From the NCBI RefSeq assembly GCF_004119495.1, contig NZ_NRQU01000024.1, forward strand, positions 1-64,000: a stretch of 64,000 nucleotides of DNA. The letters run 5' to 3'. This DNA is from Flavobacterium sp. YO12 (GTDB taxonomy: Bacteria; Bacteroidota; Bacteroidia; Flavobacteriales; Flavobacteriaceae). This document shows positions 9,138-19,724 of this stretch, piece by piece. The notes under the pieces are model-generated. The model was not told the origin of the DNA and did not search any database. It was given only the letters and a program-made list of their open reading frames with translations. Position numbers and translations under genes: made by a program. Position 1 is the first letter of the stretch, and each line of letters begins with the position of its first letter.

Positions 9138-9523
9138 TGGGAGTTATTCACAAAATCGGTAGAAGAAAAACCGCTGTTGCACGTGTATATGTTTCTGAAG
9201 GAACAGGTAAAATCACTGTAAACAAAAAAGAATTCGCAACTTACTTTCCAACTGCAACTTTACAATACAAAGTTTTACAACCATTATCTATGACAGAAAA
9301 TGCAAGTAACTTTGATGTAAAAGTAAACGTTTACGGAGGTGGTTCAACTGGTCAAGCAGAAGCTGTAAGAATGGCATTAGCACGTGTAATGTGTGAAGTG
9401 AACATCGAAAACAGAGCTATCTTGAAACCAGAAGGTTTATTAACAAGAGATCCAAGAATGGTTGAACGTAAGAAATTCGGTCAGAAGAAAGCTCGTAAGA
9501 GATTCCAATTCTCTAAACGTTAA
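9137..9523 (+). CDS. rpsI: 30S ribosomal protein S9
   Basis: 128 aa. The N-terminal region (HKIGRRKTAVARVYV), GGGSTGQAEAVRMALAR and the basic C-terminal tail ending in KRFQFSKR identify S9, whose tail reaches the P-site tRNA. Translationally coupled to rplM through a TAATG overlap. No clear terminator follows; a structured 176-bp region separates it from rpsB. Confidence 0.98.
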   Translation: MGVIHKIGRRKTAVARVYVSEGTGKITVNKKEFATYFPTATLQYKVLQPLSMTENASNFDVKVNVYGGGSTGQAEAVRMALARVMCEVNIENRAILKPEGLLTRDPRMVERKKFGQKKARKRFQFSKR

Positions 9524-9530
9524 TATTACC

Positions 9531-9668
9531 TGTCTTGTTCAAATGGGACAAGACATTATCAATTATTTATTGAAATTAAAAAACACAGTTATTGTTGCTC
9601 TCCTACCGAGGTAGGATATAGTTTAGCATCTAAATGTATAAAGCCAGAGAAATCGCCATTTATACATT
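9531..9668 (+). promoter_or_regulatory. Structured region/leader upstream of rpsB
   Basis: Three hairpins can be drawn in the 176 bp between rpsI and rpsB: TGTCTTGT/ACAAGACA (9531-9555, 10-bp stem if one G-U pair is allowed), TCCTACC/GGTAGGA with a 2-nt loop (9601-9616), and AATGTATAAA/TTTATACATT (9633-9668, 16-nt loop). None has a T-tract. They may be an rpsI 3' end plus an autoregulatory leader for S2; that role is inference. Confidence 0.4.
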
Positions 9669-9699
9669 GCTAATCAACAGAACGTAAACTAGTACAAAA

Positions 9700-10470
9700 A
9701 TGGCAAACAAAATAGAAGTAAAAGAATTACTAGAAGCAGGTGTTCACTTCGGACACATGACTAGAAAATGGGATCCAAACATGGCTCCTTACATTTATAT
9801 GGAGCGTAATGGTATTCACATTATCAATCTATATAAAACTGCAGCTAAAATTGAAGAAGCTAATGAAGCTTTGAAAAAAATCGCTGCATCAGGTAGAAAA
9901 ATTTTATTCGTAGCTACCAAAAAACAAGCAAAAGACATCGTTGCTGATAAAGCAAAAGCTGCAAACATGCCTTACATCACTGAAAGATGGCCAGGTGGAA
10001 TGCTTACTAACTTCGTAACTATCAGAAAGGCAGTTAAAAAAATGTCTTCTATCGATAAAATGAAGAAAGATGGTACTTTCATGACGTTATCTAAAAAAGA
10101 GCGTTTGCAAGTTGATCGTTTACGTGCTAAATTAGAGAAAAACTTAGGTTCAATCGCTGACATGTCTAGACTACCAGCTGCATTGTTCGTAGTAGATATC
10201 AAAGCTGAACACATCGCAATAAAAGAAGCACAAAAATTAAACATTCCAGTTTTCGCAATGGTTGATACGAATTCTGACCCAAGAGAGGTTGATTACGTAA
10301 TTCCAGCAAATGATGATGCTTCTAAATCAATTGACAAAATTTTATCTTTAGTAACTACTGCAGTAATCGAAGGTCTTTCTGACAGAGGTTCTGAAAAAGA
10401 GACTGAAGCTCCTGCTGAAGAAGCTGCTCCTGCTGTTGAAGCTGAAGCTGCTCCTGCAACTGAAGAATAA
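9700..10470 (+). CDS. rpsB: 30S ribosomal protein S2
   Basis: 256 aa. S2 motifs are clear: LLEAGVHFGHMTRKWDPNM, YIYMERNGIHIINL, FVATKKQAKD and RWPGGMLTNFVTI. The last roughly 28 residues form an Ala/Glu/Pro-rich acidic tail (EAPAEEAAPAVEAEAAPATEE in part), common in Bacteroidota S2 and probably disordered. Followed by tsf, the standard rpsB-tsf pair, across an AT-rich spacer of 139 bp. Confidence 0.98.
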   Translation: MANKIEVKELLEAGVHFGHMTRKWDPNMAPYIYMERNGIHIINLYKTAAKIEEANEALKKIAASGRKILFVATKKQAKDIVADKAKAANMPYITERWPGGMLTNFVTIRKAVKKMSSIDKMKKDGTFMTLSKKERLQVDRLRAKLEKNLGSIADMSRLPAALFVVDIKAEHIAIKEAQKLNIPVFAMVDTNSDPREVDYVIPANDDASKSIDKILSLVTTAVIEGLSDRGSEKETEAPAEEAAPAVEAEAAPATEE

Positions 10471-10609
10471 ATCAAATTTTAAATTCCAAATTTTAAATTC
10501 CAAACTCCAAATACAAAATTAAAAACGTTATGTTGATAATTTAATAAAATTGGAGTTTGGGATTTAGAAGATGGAATTTTTACTTTTAACATTAAAATTC
10601 AAAAATATT

Positions 10610-11572
10610 ATGGCAACAATTACTGCTGCAGACGTAAATAAATTAAGACAATCTACAGGTGCCGGAATGATGGACTGTAAAAAAGCTTTAGTTGAAGCTG
10701 AAGGAGATTTCGATAAAGCTATACAAATCCTTAGAGAAAAAGGACAAAAAGTTGCTGCTAACCGTTCTGACCGTGAGTCTTCTGAAGGAGCTGCTGTTTC
10801 TTTCATCAATGCAGACCACACTAAAGGAGCTATCATTACTTTAAACTGTGAAACTGACTTCGTAGGTAAAAATGAAGCTTTCGTAACTTTAGCTAAAGAT
10901 TTAGTAGAAAGAGCTATCAACTTCTCTTCTAAAGAAGAATTCTTAGCTTCAGATTTCAACGGAATTACTGTTGCTGAAAAATTAATTGAGCAAACTGGAG
11001 TTATCGGAGAAAAAATCGAAATCGGTGGTTTCGAAATTTTAGAAGGTGCTTTTGTTGGATCTTACGTTCACGTTAACAAAATTGCTGCTTTAACTGCAAT
11101 TTCTGCTGCAATTCCTAACGCTGACGTTTTAACTAAAGATGTTTCTATGCAAGTTGCTTCTATGGGAGCTGATACATTATCTTACAAAGATTTTGATCCT
11201 GCTTTCGTTGAATCTGAACTTGCTGCTCGTATTGCTGTAATCGAAAAAGATAACGAAGAAGCAAAACGTTTAGGAAAAACTTTAAAAAATGTTCCTAAAT
11301 ATATTTCTTTCTCTCAATTAACTGAAGAAGTTTTAAAACAAGCGGAAGAAGATGCTAAAGCTGAATTAAAAGCTGAAGGTAAACCAGAACAAATTTGGGA
11401 CAAAATTATCCCAGGAAAAGTACAACGTTTCATTTCTGACAACACTACTTTAGATCAAGAAAAAGCTTTACTTGATCAAAACTTCATCAAAGATGACAGT
11501 AAAAAAGTTGGTGATTACGTTAAAGGATTCAATGTTGAAATTACAGGTTTCAAAAGAGTTACTTTAGGTTAA
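10610..11572 (+). CDS. tsf: Elongation factor Ts
   Basis: 320 aa from the ATG at 10610 (MATITAADVNKLRQSTGAGM). An in-frame ATG at 10571 would add 13 hydrophobic residues absent from EF-Ts and is rejected. The UBA-like N-terminal domain (TGAGMMDCKKALVEAEGDFDKA) and the EF-Tu-contacting motif TDFVGKNEAFV are present. EF-Ts exchanges GDP for GTP on EF-Tu. It follows rpsB and ends at a strong terminator. Confidence 0.97.
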   Translation: MATITAADVNKLRQSTGAGMMDCKKALVEAEGDFDKAIQILREKGQKVAANRSDRESSEGAAVSFINADHTKGAIITLNCETDFVGKNEAFVTLAKDLVERAINFSSKEEFLASDFNGITVAEKLIEQTGVIGEKIEIGGFEILEGAFVGSYVHVNKIAALTAISAAIPNADVLTKDVSMQVASMGADTLSYKDFDPAFVESELAARIAVIEKDNEEAKRLGKTLKNVPKYISFSQLTEEVLKQAEEDAKAELKAEGKPEQIWDKIIPGKVQRFISDNTTLDQEKALLDQNFIKDDSKKVGDYVKGFNVEITGFKRVTLG

Positions 11573-11587
11573 TATATTATTTCAATA

Positions 11588-11622
11588 AAAAAAGCCCGAA
11601 TATTTATTTATTCGGGCTTTTT
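11588..11622. terminator. Terminator between tsf and the convergent peptidase gene
   Basis: AAAAGCCCGAATA pairs with TTATTCGGGCTTT around a short AT loop; T-runs follow on both strands. Confidence 0.9.
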
Positions 11623-11640
11623 ATGTTTATCAAATTGTAA

Positions 11641-11660
11641 AGACGCACCGCAGTGCGCCT
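11641..11660. repeat. REP-like palindrome, copy 2
   Basis: AGACGCACCGCAGTGCGCCT, a copy with two mismatched stem pairs, between the convergent tsf and M3 peptidase genes. Confidence 0.65.
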
Positions 11661-11680
11661 ATTATAATTACAAAGTATTT

Positions 11681-13807
11681 TTACTTTTTCTTTTCTACAA
11701 TTGGAAAATTTCTAGCACGCATTAATGCATCAGATTTTGGAGCTCTGCCTCTAAAATTCTCATATGCTTTCTCCTGATCTATAGTATTTCCTACACTAAA
11801 AACATTATCATAAAGACGCTTAGCTACTTCTTTATCATAAGGTCCTTTTCCTTCTGTAAAAGCTTCCCAAGCATCAGCATTAATCACGTCTGCCCATAAA
11901 TAACTATAATATCCAGCCGCATAACCATCCCCAGAGAAAATATGTCCGAATTGAGGAATTCTATGTCTCATTACAATTTCTGATGGCATATGAAGCGCGT
12001 CTAAAGTTTCTTTCTCAAATTTATGAGGATCAATAGTTGTAGTTGCCAAGTGCAGTTTCATATCTATTAAAGAACTAGAAATGGTTTCTACAGTAGCAAA
12101 ACCTTCATTAAAATTAGCCGCTTTTTCAATTCTATCTACTAATGACTGAGGCAATGGTTGATTTGTTTTATAATGTAATGCAAATTTATTCAACACTTCT
12201 GGTGTAGCCAGCCAATGCTCTAATAATTGCGACGGGAACTCGACATAATCTCTAGCCACAGATGTTCCTGCCAAACTAGGATAAGTTACGTTAGAACATA
12301 ATCCGTGAAGCGCATGTCCAAACTCATGAAACAATGTGGTTGCATCTTCCCAAGAAATCAAAACAGGTTCGTTTGCTGCACCTTTAATAAAATTACAGTT
12401 ATTAGATACAATTGTAAGCACTTCACCGTCCATTTTTTGCTGATCACGATACGCATTCATCCAAGCACCAGAACGTTTACCAGCACGTGCATACGGATCA
12501 AAATACCACAACCCAACTGTTTTACCCGTTATTTTGTTACTCACCTCCCAAACACGAACATCTGGATGATAAACAGGAACATTTGTAACTTGTTTGAAGC
12601 TTAAATTAAATAATTCTCCAGCAACCCAAAACATTCCTTCACGTAAATTCTCTAATTGCAAATAAGGCTTAACCTCATTTTGATCTAAATCATATTTTGC
12701 TTTTCTAACTTTTTCAGCATAATAGCGATAATCCCAAGGCTGAATTTTAAATTTTCCACCTTCAGCATCTACTATTTTCTGCATTTCAGCAACATCTTGA
12801 TGCACCTTTTCTACAGCCGGCTCCCAAACAGACATCATCAAATCCAATGTTTTCTTAGGATCTTTCGCCATTTTATTAGACAAACTCCAATCTGCAAAAG
12901 TTGGAAATCCTAATAATTTCGCTTTTTGAGTACGTAATTGCAAAATAGAAACCAAAGTCGCATTATTATCATTTGCATTTCCATTATCACCTCGTTTCAC
13001 AAAAATATCGAAAGCTTTTTCTCTTAACTCTCTACGATTCGAGAAAGTTAAGAATGGCTCAATTGAAGAACGTGTATTAGCAATACAGCCCAAAACATCA
13101 AGTTTTCTCTCTTTTGCTTCAGCAATAGCAGCATTTTTTACTTCTAGCGGTAAACCATCAAAATCACTTTCTGTTTTTAAAGCTACATATTGATTATTTT
13201 CCTCGGCCAATAAATTTTGGCTGAATTTAGTAAAAAGACTCGCTAGTTTTTTATTAATATCAGCTACTTTTTCTTTATCAGCCGCATTCAATTTAGCTCC
13301 TTCACGAACAAAATCAGTATAATACAACCAGATTAAACGCTGTTGTTCGCTGGTCAGTTTTTTACTTTCTTTAGAATTGTACAAAGCCTCAACTCTAGCA
13401 AAAAGTTTTTTATTCTGATTAATCTTATCAGAGAATTCAGAAAACTTAGGAGACATCTCGCGATCTACAGCACTAAACTCAGGTGTACTCAAATTCGATC
13501 TGTAAATTCCGTATACTGTCAAAATCCTAGTAATTGTTTTTCCAGAACGTTCCAGCTCAGCAATTGTATTTTCAAAAGTCGGTGCCTTCGGATTATTAGC
13601 AATAGCATCAATCTCGTTTAGTTTTTCTTGAATTGCAAACTGAATTGCCGGCTTAAAATCCGCAACCTTATACTCATTAAACGCAGGAACTCCGCCATAT
13701 GGCCCTGTCCAGTTTTTGAGCAATGGGTTATCTGAATTTGTTTGTGCGGTGGCCGCAAAAAAAGTTGTTCCCATGAGAAAAATTGTCATTAATTTTTTCA
13801 TTATCAT
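11681..13807 (-). CDS. dcp: M3-family peptidyl-dipeptidase (Dcp-like)
   Basis: 708 aa zinc metallopeptidase of family M3. The catalytic HEFGH motif is at about residues 494-498 (ATTLFHEFGHALHGL), with the downstream Glu supplied by the ETISSSLIDM region; GYAAGYYSYLWADV near the C-terminus is typical of Dcp/oligopeptidase A. A signal peptide (KKLMTIFLMGTTFFAATAQ) implies a periplasmic enzyme removing C-terminal dipeptides. Two ATGs lie two codons apart (13807 and 13801); the second gives the classic MKKL start and may be the real one. It stands alone on the minus strand. Confidence 0.93.
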   Translation of the reverse strand: MIMKKLMTIFLMGTTFFAATAQTNSDNPLLKNWTGPYGGVPAFNEYKVADFKPAIQFAIQEKLNEIDAIANNPKAPTFENTIAELERSGKTITRILTVYGIYRSNLSTPEFSAVDREMSPKFSEFSDKINQNKKLFARVEALYNSKESKKLTSEQQRLIWLYYTDFVREGAKLNAADKEKVADINKKLASLFTKFSQNLLAEENNQYVALKTESDFDGLPLEVKNAAIAEAKERKLDVLGCIANTRSSIEPFLTFSNRRELREKAFDIFVKRGDNGNANDNNATLVSILQLRTQKAKLLGFPTFADWSLSNKMAKDPKKTLDLMMSVWEPAVEKVHQDVAEMQKIVDAEGGKFKIQPWDYRYYAEKVRKAKYDLDQNEVKPYLQLENLREGMFWVAGELFNLSFKQVTNVPVYHPDVRVWEVSNKITGKTVGLWYFDPYARAGKRSGAWMNAYRDQQKMDGEVLTIVSNNCNFIKGAANEPVLISWEDATTLFHEFGHALHGLCSNVTYPSLAGTSVARDYVEFPSQLLEHWLATPEVLNKFALHYKTNQPLPQSLVDRIEKAANFNEGFATVETISSSLIDMKLHLATTTIDPHKFEKETLDALHMPSEIVMRHRIPQFGHIFSGDGYAAGYYSYLWADVINADAWEAFTEGKGPYDKEVAKRLYDNVFSVGNTIDQEKAYENFRGRAPKSDALMRARNFPIVEKKK

Positions 13808-13942
13808 TATTTTTTAACTAATATATTATTGTTCCAAATGTAACTAAAATCAGCGTTCAAAATAGAATTTTAACTTTCAGATTCTCTTAAATGCAACAGC
13901 TTAATTTAAAATCAATCCTTTTTAAGTTATAAAGAAATAGTT

Positions 13943-13950
13943 TAAATTTG
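13943..13950 (+). promoter_or_regulatory. -7 promoter element upstream of yhhQ
   Basis: TAAATTTG, a TAnnTTTG match 22 bp before the ATG at 13973. No clear -33 element. Confidence 0.45.
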
Positions 13951-13972
13951 AAACATCATTTACCAAATTAAG

Positions 13973-14638
13973 ATGTTTAAAACCCGAAAAGAAATTGTTT
14001 TTGTTGTCCTTGCCGGAATATTTATAACGAATGCAGTTGTTGCAGAACTTATTGGTGGAAAGCTAATTCAAATTGGCCCATTTGTAATGAGCATTGGAAT
14101 TTTGCCATGGCCTGTTGTTTTTCTAACAACCGATTTGATTAATGAATATTTTGGAGAAAAAGGGGTAAAAAAACTCTCTTTTATAACTGCCTGTTTGATC
14201 GCTTATGCATTTTTAATCCTTTTTATGGCAATAGTAATTCCTGCTGCAAAAGGAATAAGTCCTGTAAACGACGAGCAATTTCAAGCTGTTTTTGGACAAA
14301 GTATGTGGATTATCGTAGGGAGTTTGATCGCTTTCATGGCATCTCAATTAATTGATGTATGGATTTTTTGGTTCTTTAAAAGACGCACAGGCGAGCGAAA
14401 AATTTGGCTTAGAACAACAGGTTCAACCGTAGTTTCGCAATTATTTGACTCATTTATTGTTCTTGGAATTGCTTTTTGGCTGCCTGGAAAAATTGATTTT
14501 GATACTTTTCTTTCTTCCGCTTTAATTGGATACACTTTTAAATTATCAATTGCAATTTTACTAACCCCATTAATCTATGCGGGGCATCATTTGATAAAAA
14601 AATATTTGGACGAGGAAGGCTCATCTCACAAAGGATAA
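13973..14638 (+). CDS. yhhQ: Queuosine precursor transporter (YhhQ/DUF165 family)
   Basis: 221 aa integral membrane protein with about six hydrophobic segments. Family features include the N-terminal VVLAGIFITNAVVAELIGGK, WPVVFLTTDLINEYFG and the TGSTVVSQLFDSFIVLGIAFW segment. YhhQ proteins take up the queuosine precursors preQ0/preQ1 for tRNA modification. No queuosine biosynthesis genes are nearby. The next gene starts 14 bp downstream on the same strand and may be co-transcribed. Confidence 0.9.
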   Translation: MFKTRKEIVFVVLAGIFITNAVVAELIGGKLIQIGPFVMSIGILPWPVVFLTTDLINEYFGEKGVKKLSFITACLIAYAFLILFMAIVIPAAKGISPVNDEQFQAVFGQSMWIIVGSLIAFMASQLIDVWIFWFFKRRTGERKIWLRTTGSTVVSQLFDSFIVLGIAFWLPGKIDFDTFLSSALIGYTFKLSIAILLTPLIYAGHHLIKKYLDEEGSSHKG

Positions 14639-14652
14639 ACCAAAATAAAGCC

Positions 14653-15333
14653 ATGAAAAAAAACTGTACGATATTAGTATTCCTTATCGCTTTCCTTTTT
14701 TTCGGTTGCGGAAATGACGAGAAAAAACAGCCTAAGAAAAAAGTGTACCCTGTTAATTCTTTGAAAACGGCACCGTTAAAAGAAATTTCCTCTGCTTCTT
14801 CAAAAACCATTGTACAAAAAGAAATTCTTACTGACTCAGTTTCTAGTAGAAAAAATACTTTTGCTGTAAAAAAGCCAATCAAAATTAACGAGCGCACTCA
14901 AGAATCAAAAACACCAATTAGCACCGCCGCTTCCGAACCAAAAAAAGACCCTAGCGAAAATAAATTATTAAGCTTTTCAAACCTTCATAAAATATTAAGC
15001 AACTGTAAAATTGGGCAAACCTTAACTCAAAAAGAGCTTACTCAAAACTTTGAAATTCAAAAAGAAGCAGTCAAACTTGTTAAAAGCGTAACCAAAACTG
15101 CCCAAAATGAAATCGAAGTTAAATGGCATTCAACGTGGTTTATTGAAAAAATATCTGATGCTAAACTTCAAGATGGGCGATTAAAAGTGGTATTTAAAGA
15201 AAATAAACTATATACTTCTGGCAATGCAATTGGCATTAAATACAACAAAAAAATCTATAATAATTTAGTTATAATAGGCCGTTCGGCTTACATTCCAACT
15301 GTAAAAGGCTACAGCTGGCAAATTGGAAAATAA
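14653..15333 (+). CDS. Hypothetical lipoprotein
   Basis: 226 aa. The signal peptide with lipobox (IAFLFFGCG) is followed by a long Lys/Ser/Thr-rich, probably disordered linker (about 25-105) and a folded C-terminal part (about 110-226; SFSNLHKILSNCKIGQTLTQ onward). The C-terminal part is not recognised. Its stop overlaps the tag start (TAATG), so translation of the two is probably coupled, although no functional link is evident. Confidence 0.75.
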   Translation: MKKNCTILVFLIAFLFFGCGNDEKKQPKKKVYPVNSLKTAPLKEISSASSKTIVQKEILTDSVSSRKNTFAVKKPIKINERTQESKTPISTAASEPKKDPSENKLLSFSNLHKILSNCKIGQTLTQKELTQNFEIQKEAVKLVKSVTKTAQNEIEVKWHSTWFIEKISDAKLQDGRLKVVFKENKLYTSGNAIGIKYNKKIYNNLVIIGRSAYIPTVKGYSWQIGK

Positions 15334-15902
15334 TGAAAAACGAAAACATCATTCGCTGCGGCTGGTGCAGTTCAAGCGATTTATACAAAAAATATCATGA
15401 TGAAGAATGGGGAACTCCTGTTTATGACGACCCTACTCTATTTGAATTTTTAATCCTGGAAACCTTTCAGGCGGGATTAAGCTGGATTACCATTTTAAAC
15501 AAAAGAGAAAATTTTAAAACAGCTTTTGACAATTTCGATTATAAAAAAATCGCCAATTATCCCGAAGATAAGATCGAAGAATTACTTCAAAACACAGGAA
15601 TTGTTCGAAATAAACTCAAAATTAGGTCAGCAGTTACAAATGCTCAGGCATTTATGAAAATTCAGGATGAATTTGGAACTTTCTCTGATTATATATGGAA
15701 ATTCACAGATGGAAAACCTATTGACAATAATCCGAAGAGTCTAAAAGATGTTCCTGCCACAACTCCAATTTCTGATGCAATTAGCAAAGATCTAAAAAAA
15801 CGTGGTTTCAAATTTGTTGGTTCAACCGTTATCTATGCTCATATGCAGGCGACTGGAATGGTCAACGATCATATTGAAAATTGCTGGACGAGAACTAAAT
15901 AG
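15333..15902 (+). CDS. tag: DNA-3-methyladenine glycosylase I
   Basis: 189 aa. It excises 3-methyladenine from alkylated DNA to start base-excision repair. Tag hallmarks: the N-terminal RCGWCSSSDLYKKYHDEEWG, LFEFLILETFQAGLSWITIL with the catalytic Glu region, and the C-terminal VGSTVIYAHMQATGMVNDH with zinc-binding His and Cys positions (first Cys at the N-terminus, H-x-x-x-C near the end). Overlaps the upstream lipoprotein gene by one base. The other alkylation-repair genes lie about 29 kb away. Confidence 0.96.
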   Translation: MKNENIIRCGWCSSSDLYKKYHDEEWGTPVYDDPTLFEFLILETFQAGLSWITILNKRENFKTAFDNFDYKKIANYPEDKIEELLQNTGIVRNKLKIRSAVTNAQAFMKIQDEFGTFSDYIWKFTDGKPIDNNPKSLKDVPATTPISDAISKDLKKRGFKFVGSTVIYAHMQATGMVNDHIENCWTRTK

Positions 15903-15991
15903 CTTTTAATTACAATCGTAGTTTTCAGTCACCGTTTTCAGTTTTCAAAAAACTTGAAACTTAAAACCTGAAACTTCTAAACAAATTTTAT

Positions 15992-15999
15992 TACATTTG
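15992..15999 (+). promoter_or_regulatory. -7 promoter element of the thiamin operon
   Basis: TACATTTG (TAnnTTTG) lies 12 nt before the first conserved riboswitch strand. The other TPP riboswitch in the window has the identical element at the same distance. Confidence 0.6.
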
Positions 16000-16005
16000 C
16001 TTCAC

Positions 16006-16085
16006 ACTTTAGGGGTGTCTGCAACTTGCAGGCTGAGATTTTACCCTCTGAACCTGATCTAGTTCATACTAGCGTAGGGAAAAGT
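16006..16085 (+). ncRNA. TPP riboswitch (THI element) of the thi operon
   Basis: Conserved thi-box strands occur in order: AGGGGTG (16011-16017), GCTGAGA (about 16032), ACCCTCTGAACCTGATCTAG and the 3' strand GCGTAGGGAAA. ACTTT (16006-16010) can pair with AAAGT (16081-16085) as P1. It binds thiamin pyrophosphate. The aptamer ends about 96 nt before thiS, leaving room for an expression platform; a GCGCA/TGTGC hairpin and a REP-like palindrome occupy that space, and no clear intrinsic terminator is seen. Confidence 0.95.
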
Positions 16086-16138
16086 AAGATGACTTCTGAG
16101 CGCATTTTTATGTGCAATTGCAGCCATTCCTAAGGTAG

Positions 16139-16158
16139 AGATTCACTTCAGTGAATCT
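16139..16158. repeat. REP-like palindrome, copy 3, in the thi leader
   Basis: AGATTCACTTCAGTGAATCT, preceded by GTAG. Compared with copy 1 both strands of the stem have changed together (C4-G17 to T-A and G5-C16 to T-A), keeping the palindrome. It lies between the riboswitch and thiS. Confidence 0.6.
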
Positions 16159-16181
16159 TAGATAAACCGAAAAACAAAGGA

Positions 16182-16388
16182 ATGGAACTAAAAATCAACC
16201 AACAAACTAAACATTTTAATGCTGAATCTCTAAGCATTCAGTCATTACTTGATCTCGAAATTCCCCACAAGCAAAACGGAATCGCCGTTGCTATTAACAA
16301 TACTGTTGTTCCAAAAATTAAATGGAACGAATTCTTCATACAAGAAACTGACGAAATTTTGATTATTTCTGCTACGCAGGGAGGATAG
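16182..16388 (+). CDS. thiS: Sulfur carrier protein ThiS
   Basis: 68 aa beta-grasp, ubiquitin-like protein ending in the required Gly-Gly (ISATQGG). ThiF adenylates the C-terminus, which is then converted to a thiocarboxylate donating sulfur to ThiG for thiazole formation. First gene after the riboswitch. A 144-bp spacer with repeats separates it from thiC. Confidence 0.96.
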   Translation: MELKINQQTKHFNAESLSIQSLLDLEIPHKQNGIAVAINNTVVPKIKWNEFFIQETDEILIISATQGG

Positions 16389-16440
16389 AATTTAAACTCC
16401 AATTTTTTAAAAATCCAAATTCCAATTATATACTGGACGT

Positions 16441-16460
16441 AGACGCACTGCTGTGCGCCT
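16441..16460. repeat. REP-like palindrome, copy 4
   Basis: AGACGCACTGCTGTGCGCCT followed by CTACA, in the thiS-thiC spacer. The same spacer holds two other short repeat words (TCCAAATTCCAA and CTTGAAACCTGAAACTTGAA), so the operon interior collects dispersed repeats. Confidence 0.65.
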
Positions 16461-16505
16461 CTACAGAAAAATTTTGTGAGACAAACACAATCAGAATCAA
16501 CTTGA

Positions 16506-18356
<1,851 letters not shown>

Positions 18357-18387
18357 GTGAAAAGATAAAAGGAACAAGGAGAAACAT

Positions 18388-19002
18388 ATGATTGTGATTA
18401 CGAATCCTTCTTTTATTGAAGATGAAATTGAAATTCTTCATTCTTTATTTGAAGAAGGATTGTCTTTACTTCATATTCGAAAACCTGATTTTTCTGAATT
18501 GGAAATGGCGCATTTTATTCATCCAATAAAAATGGAGTTTAGATCGAAACTGGTTTTACACAGTCATCATGATTTGGCTAAAGACTTTGGTATTAATCGA
18601 ATTCATTTTTCTGAAAAAGAAAGAAAAAATCAACGTCATCTTTTTTCAAAGTTTTCAGATTCTGTCAAAGATAAAAGCGAGTTCATATCAACATCAACAC
18701 ATTCTATAGACGATTTTAATTCACTAGAAAATGATTTCGATTATGCCTTTTTAAGTCCTGTTTTTAAAAGTATTTCTAAAGAAAACTATCATCCCAAAAC
18801 AGATCTCTTTGAAGCATTAAAATCAAGAACAAATTATAAAACTAAAATCATTGCTTTAGGCGGAATTAATTCTGAAAATATTCAAAAAACGCTCGAGAAT
18901 GGTTTTCATAACATCGCACTTTTAGGTGCTGTTTGGAACAACACAAACCCTGTAAAAGAATTTAAATTATGTCAGCAAATCGCCCTTTTGCACTTACAAT
19001 AG
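18388..19002 (+). CDS. ThiE/TenI-like TIM-barrel protein
   Basis: 204 aa of the thiamin phosphate synthase/TenI fold. It keeps the barrel framework (LSLLHIRKP, IHFSEKER, STSTHSIDDF, DYAFLSPVF, IIALGGINSENI) but is more diverged than the second copy downstream, which has the standard substrate motifs. TenI relatives tautomerise the thiazole product or assist coupling, so this is more likely TenI-type than the main synthase. It overlaps thiD by 34 bp, indicating tight coupling. Confidence 0.8.
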   Translation: MIVITNPSFIEDEIEILHSLFEEGLSLLHIRKPDFSELEMAHFIHPIKMEFRSKLVLHSHHDLAKDFGINRIHFSEKERKNQRHLFSKFSDSVKDKSEFISTSTHSIDDFNSLENDFDYAFLSPVFKSISKENYHPKTDLFEALKSRTNYKTKIIALGGINSENIQKTLENGFHNIALLGAVWNNTNPVKEFKLCQQIALLHLQ

Positions 19003-19724
19003 CCGGCCTTGATCCTTCGGGAGGGGCTGGTATTCTTGCCGATATTAAAACTTTTGAGCAGCATAAAGTCAATGGTTTTGCAGTTATCACTGCCAATACT
19101 ATTCAAACTGAAGATACATTTTATGAAATTCAGTGGACGGATTTAAGTTTTGTGATTCGCTCAATTGAAACTCTTTTTTTGAGTTATAAAATCAGCGTGG
19201 TCAAAATTGGAATTGTTCCTTCTGCTCATTATTTAAATCGAATTCTGTCAACTATAAAACTGTTATCTCCAACTACACAAATCGTTTGGGATCCCGTTTT
19301 AAAATCAACTACAAAATTTGAATTTCTTTCAATTAACGATTATTCAGATCTAAACAAAATTTTATCAAAAATCGATCTAATCACACCCAATTATAATGAA
19401 ATTGAAGTTTTATATCCTGGGTTTATTTCAAAGAAACTTTGGTTGCAAAATGAAATTCCTGTTAATCTTTTATTGAAAGGCGGACATAACGAAGCCGCAG
19501 TTGGAACAGATCATTTATTTCTAAAAAATGAAGTTTTTGATTTGCTTCCTACCGATAAAAAATGTTCTGAAAAACACGGCTCAGGCTGCGTCTTATCATC
19601 TGCGATTGCTTCAAATCTTGCATTAAACCAAACTTTATATGAAGCTTGTAAAAATGCTAAAACCTACATAGAAAAATACCTGAGTTCAACATCAACTTTA
19701 ATCGGATATCATCATGTACAATAA
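18969..19724 (+). CDS. thiD: HMP / HMP-phosphate kinase ThiD
   Basis: 251 aa ribokinase-fold enzyme phosphorylating hydroxymethylpyrimidine to HMP-PP. It shows TIAGLDPSGGAGILADIKTF at the N-terminus, VWDPVLKSTT, LITPNYNEIE and the anion-hole region KHGSGCVLSSAIA with the catalytic GSGC. Starts inside the end of the TenI-like gene and overlaps thiE by 11 bp. Slightly shorter than enterobacterial ThiD and without a fused ThiE or TenA domain. Confidence 0.95.
   Translation: MSANRPFALTIAGLDPSGGAGILADIKTFEQHKVNGFAVITANTIQTEDTFYEIQWTDLSFVIRSIETLFLSYKISVVKIGIVPSAHYLNRILSTIKLLSPTTQIVWDPVLKSTTKFEFLSINDYSDLNKILSKIDLITPNYNEIEVLYPGFISKKLWLQNEIPVNLLLKGGHNEAAVGTDHLFLKNEVFDLLPTDKKCSEKHGSGCVLSSAIASNLALNQTLYEACKNAKTYIEKYLSSTSTLIGYHHVQ

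Noticed and set aside
10571..10609. N-terminal extension of EF-Ts
   Set aside because: EF-Ts begins near MATITAADV; the extension is repeat-like AT-rich sequence.
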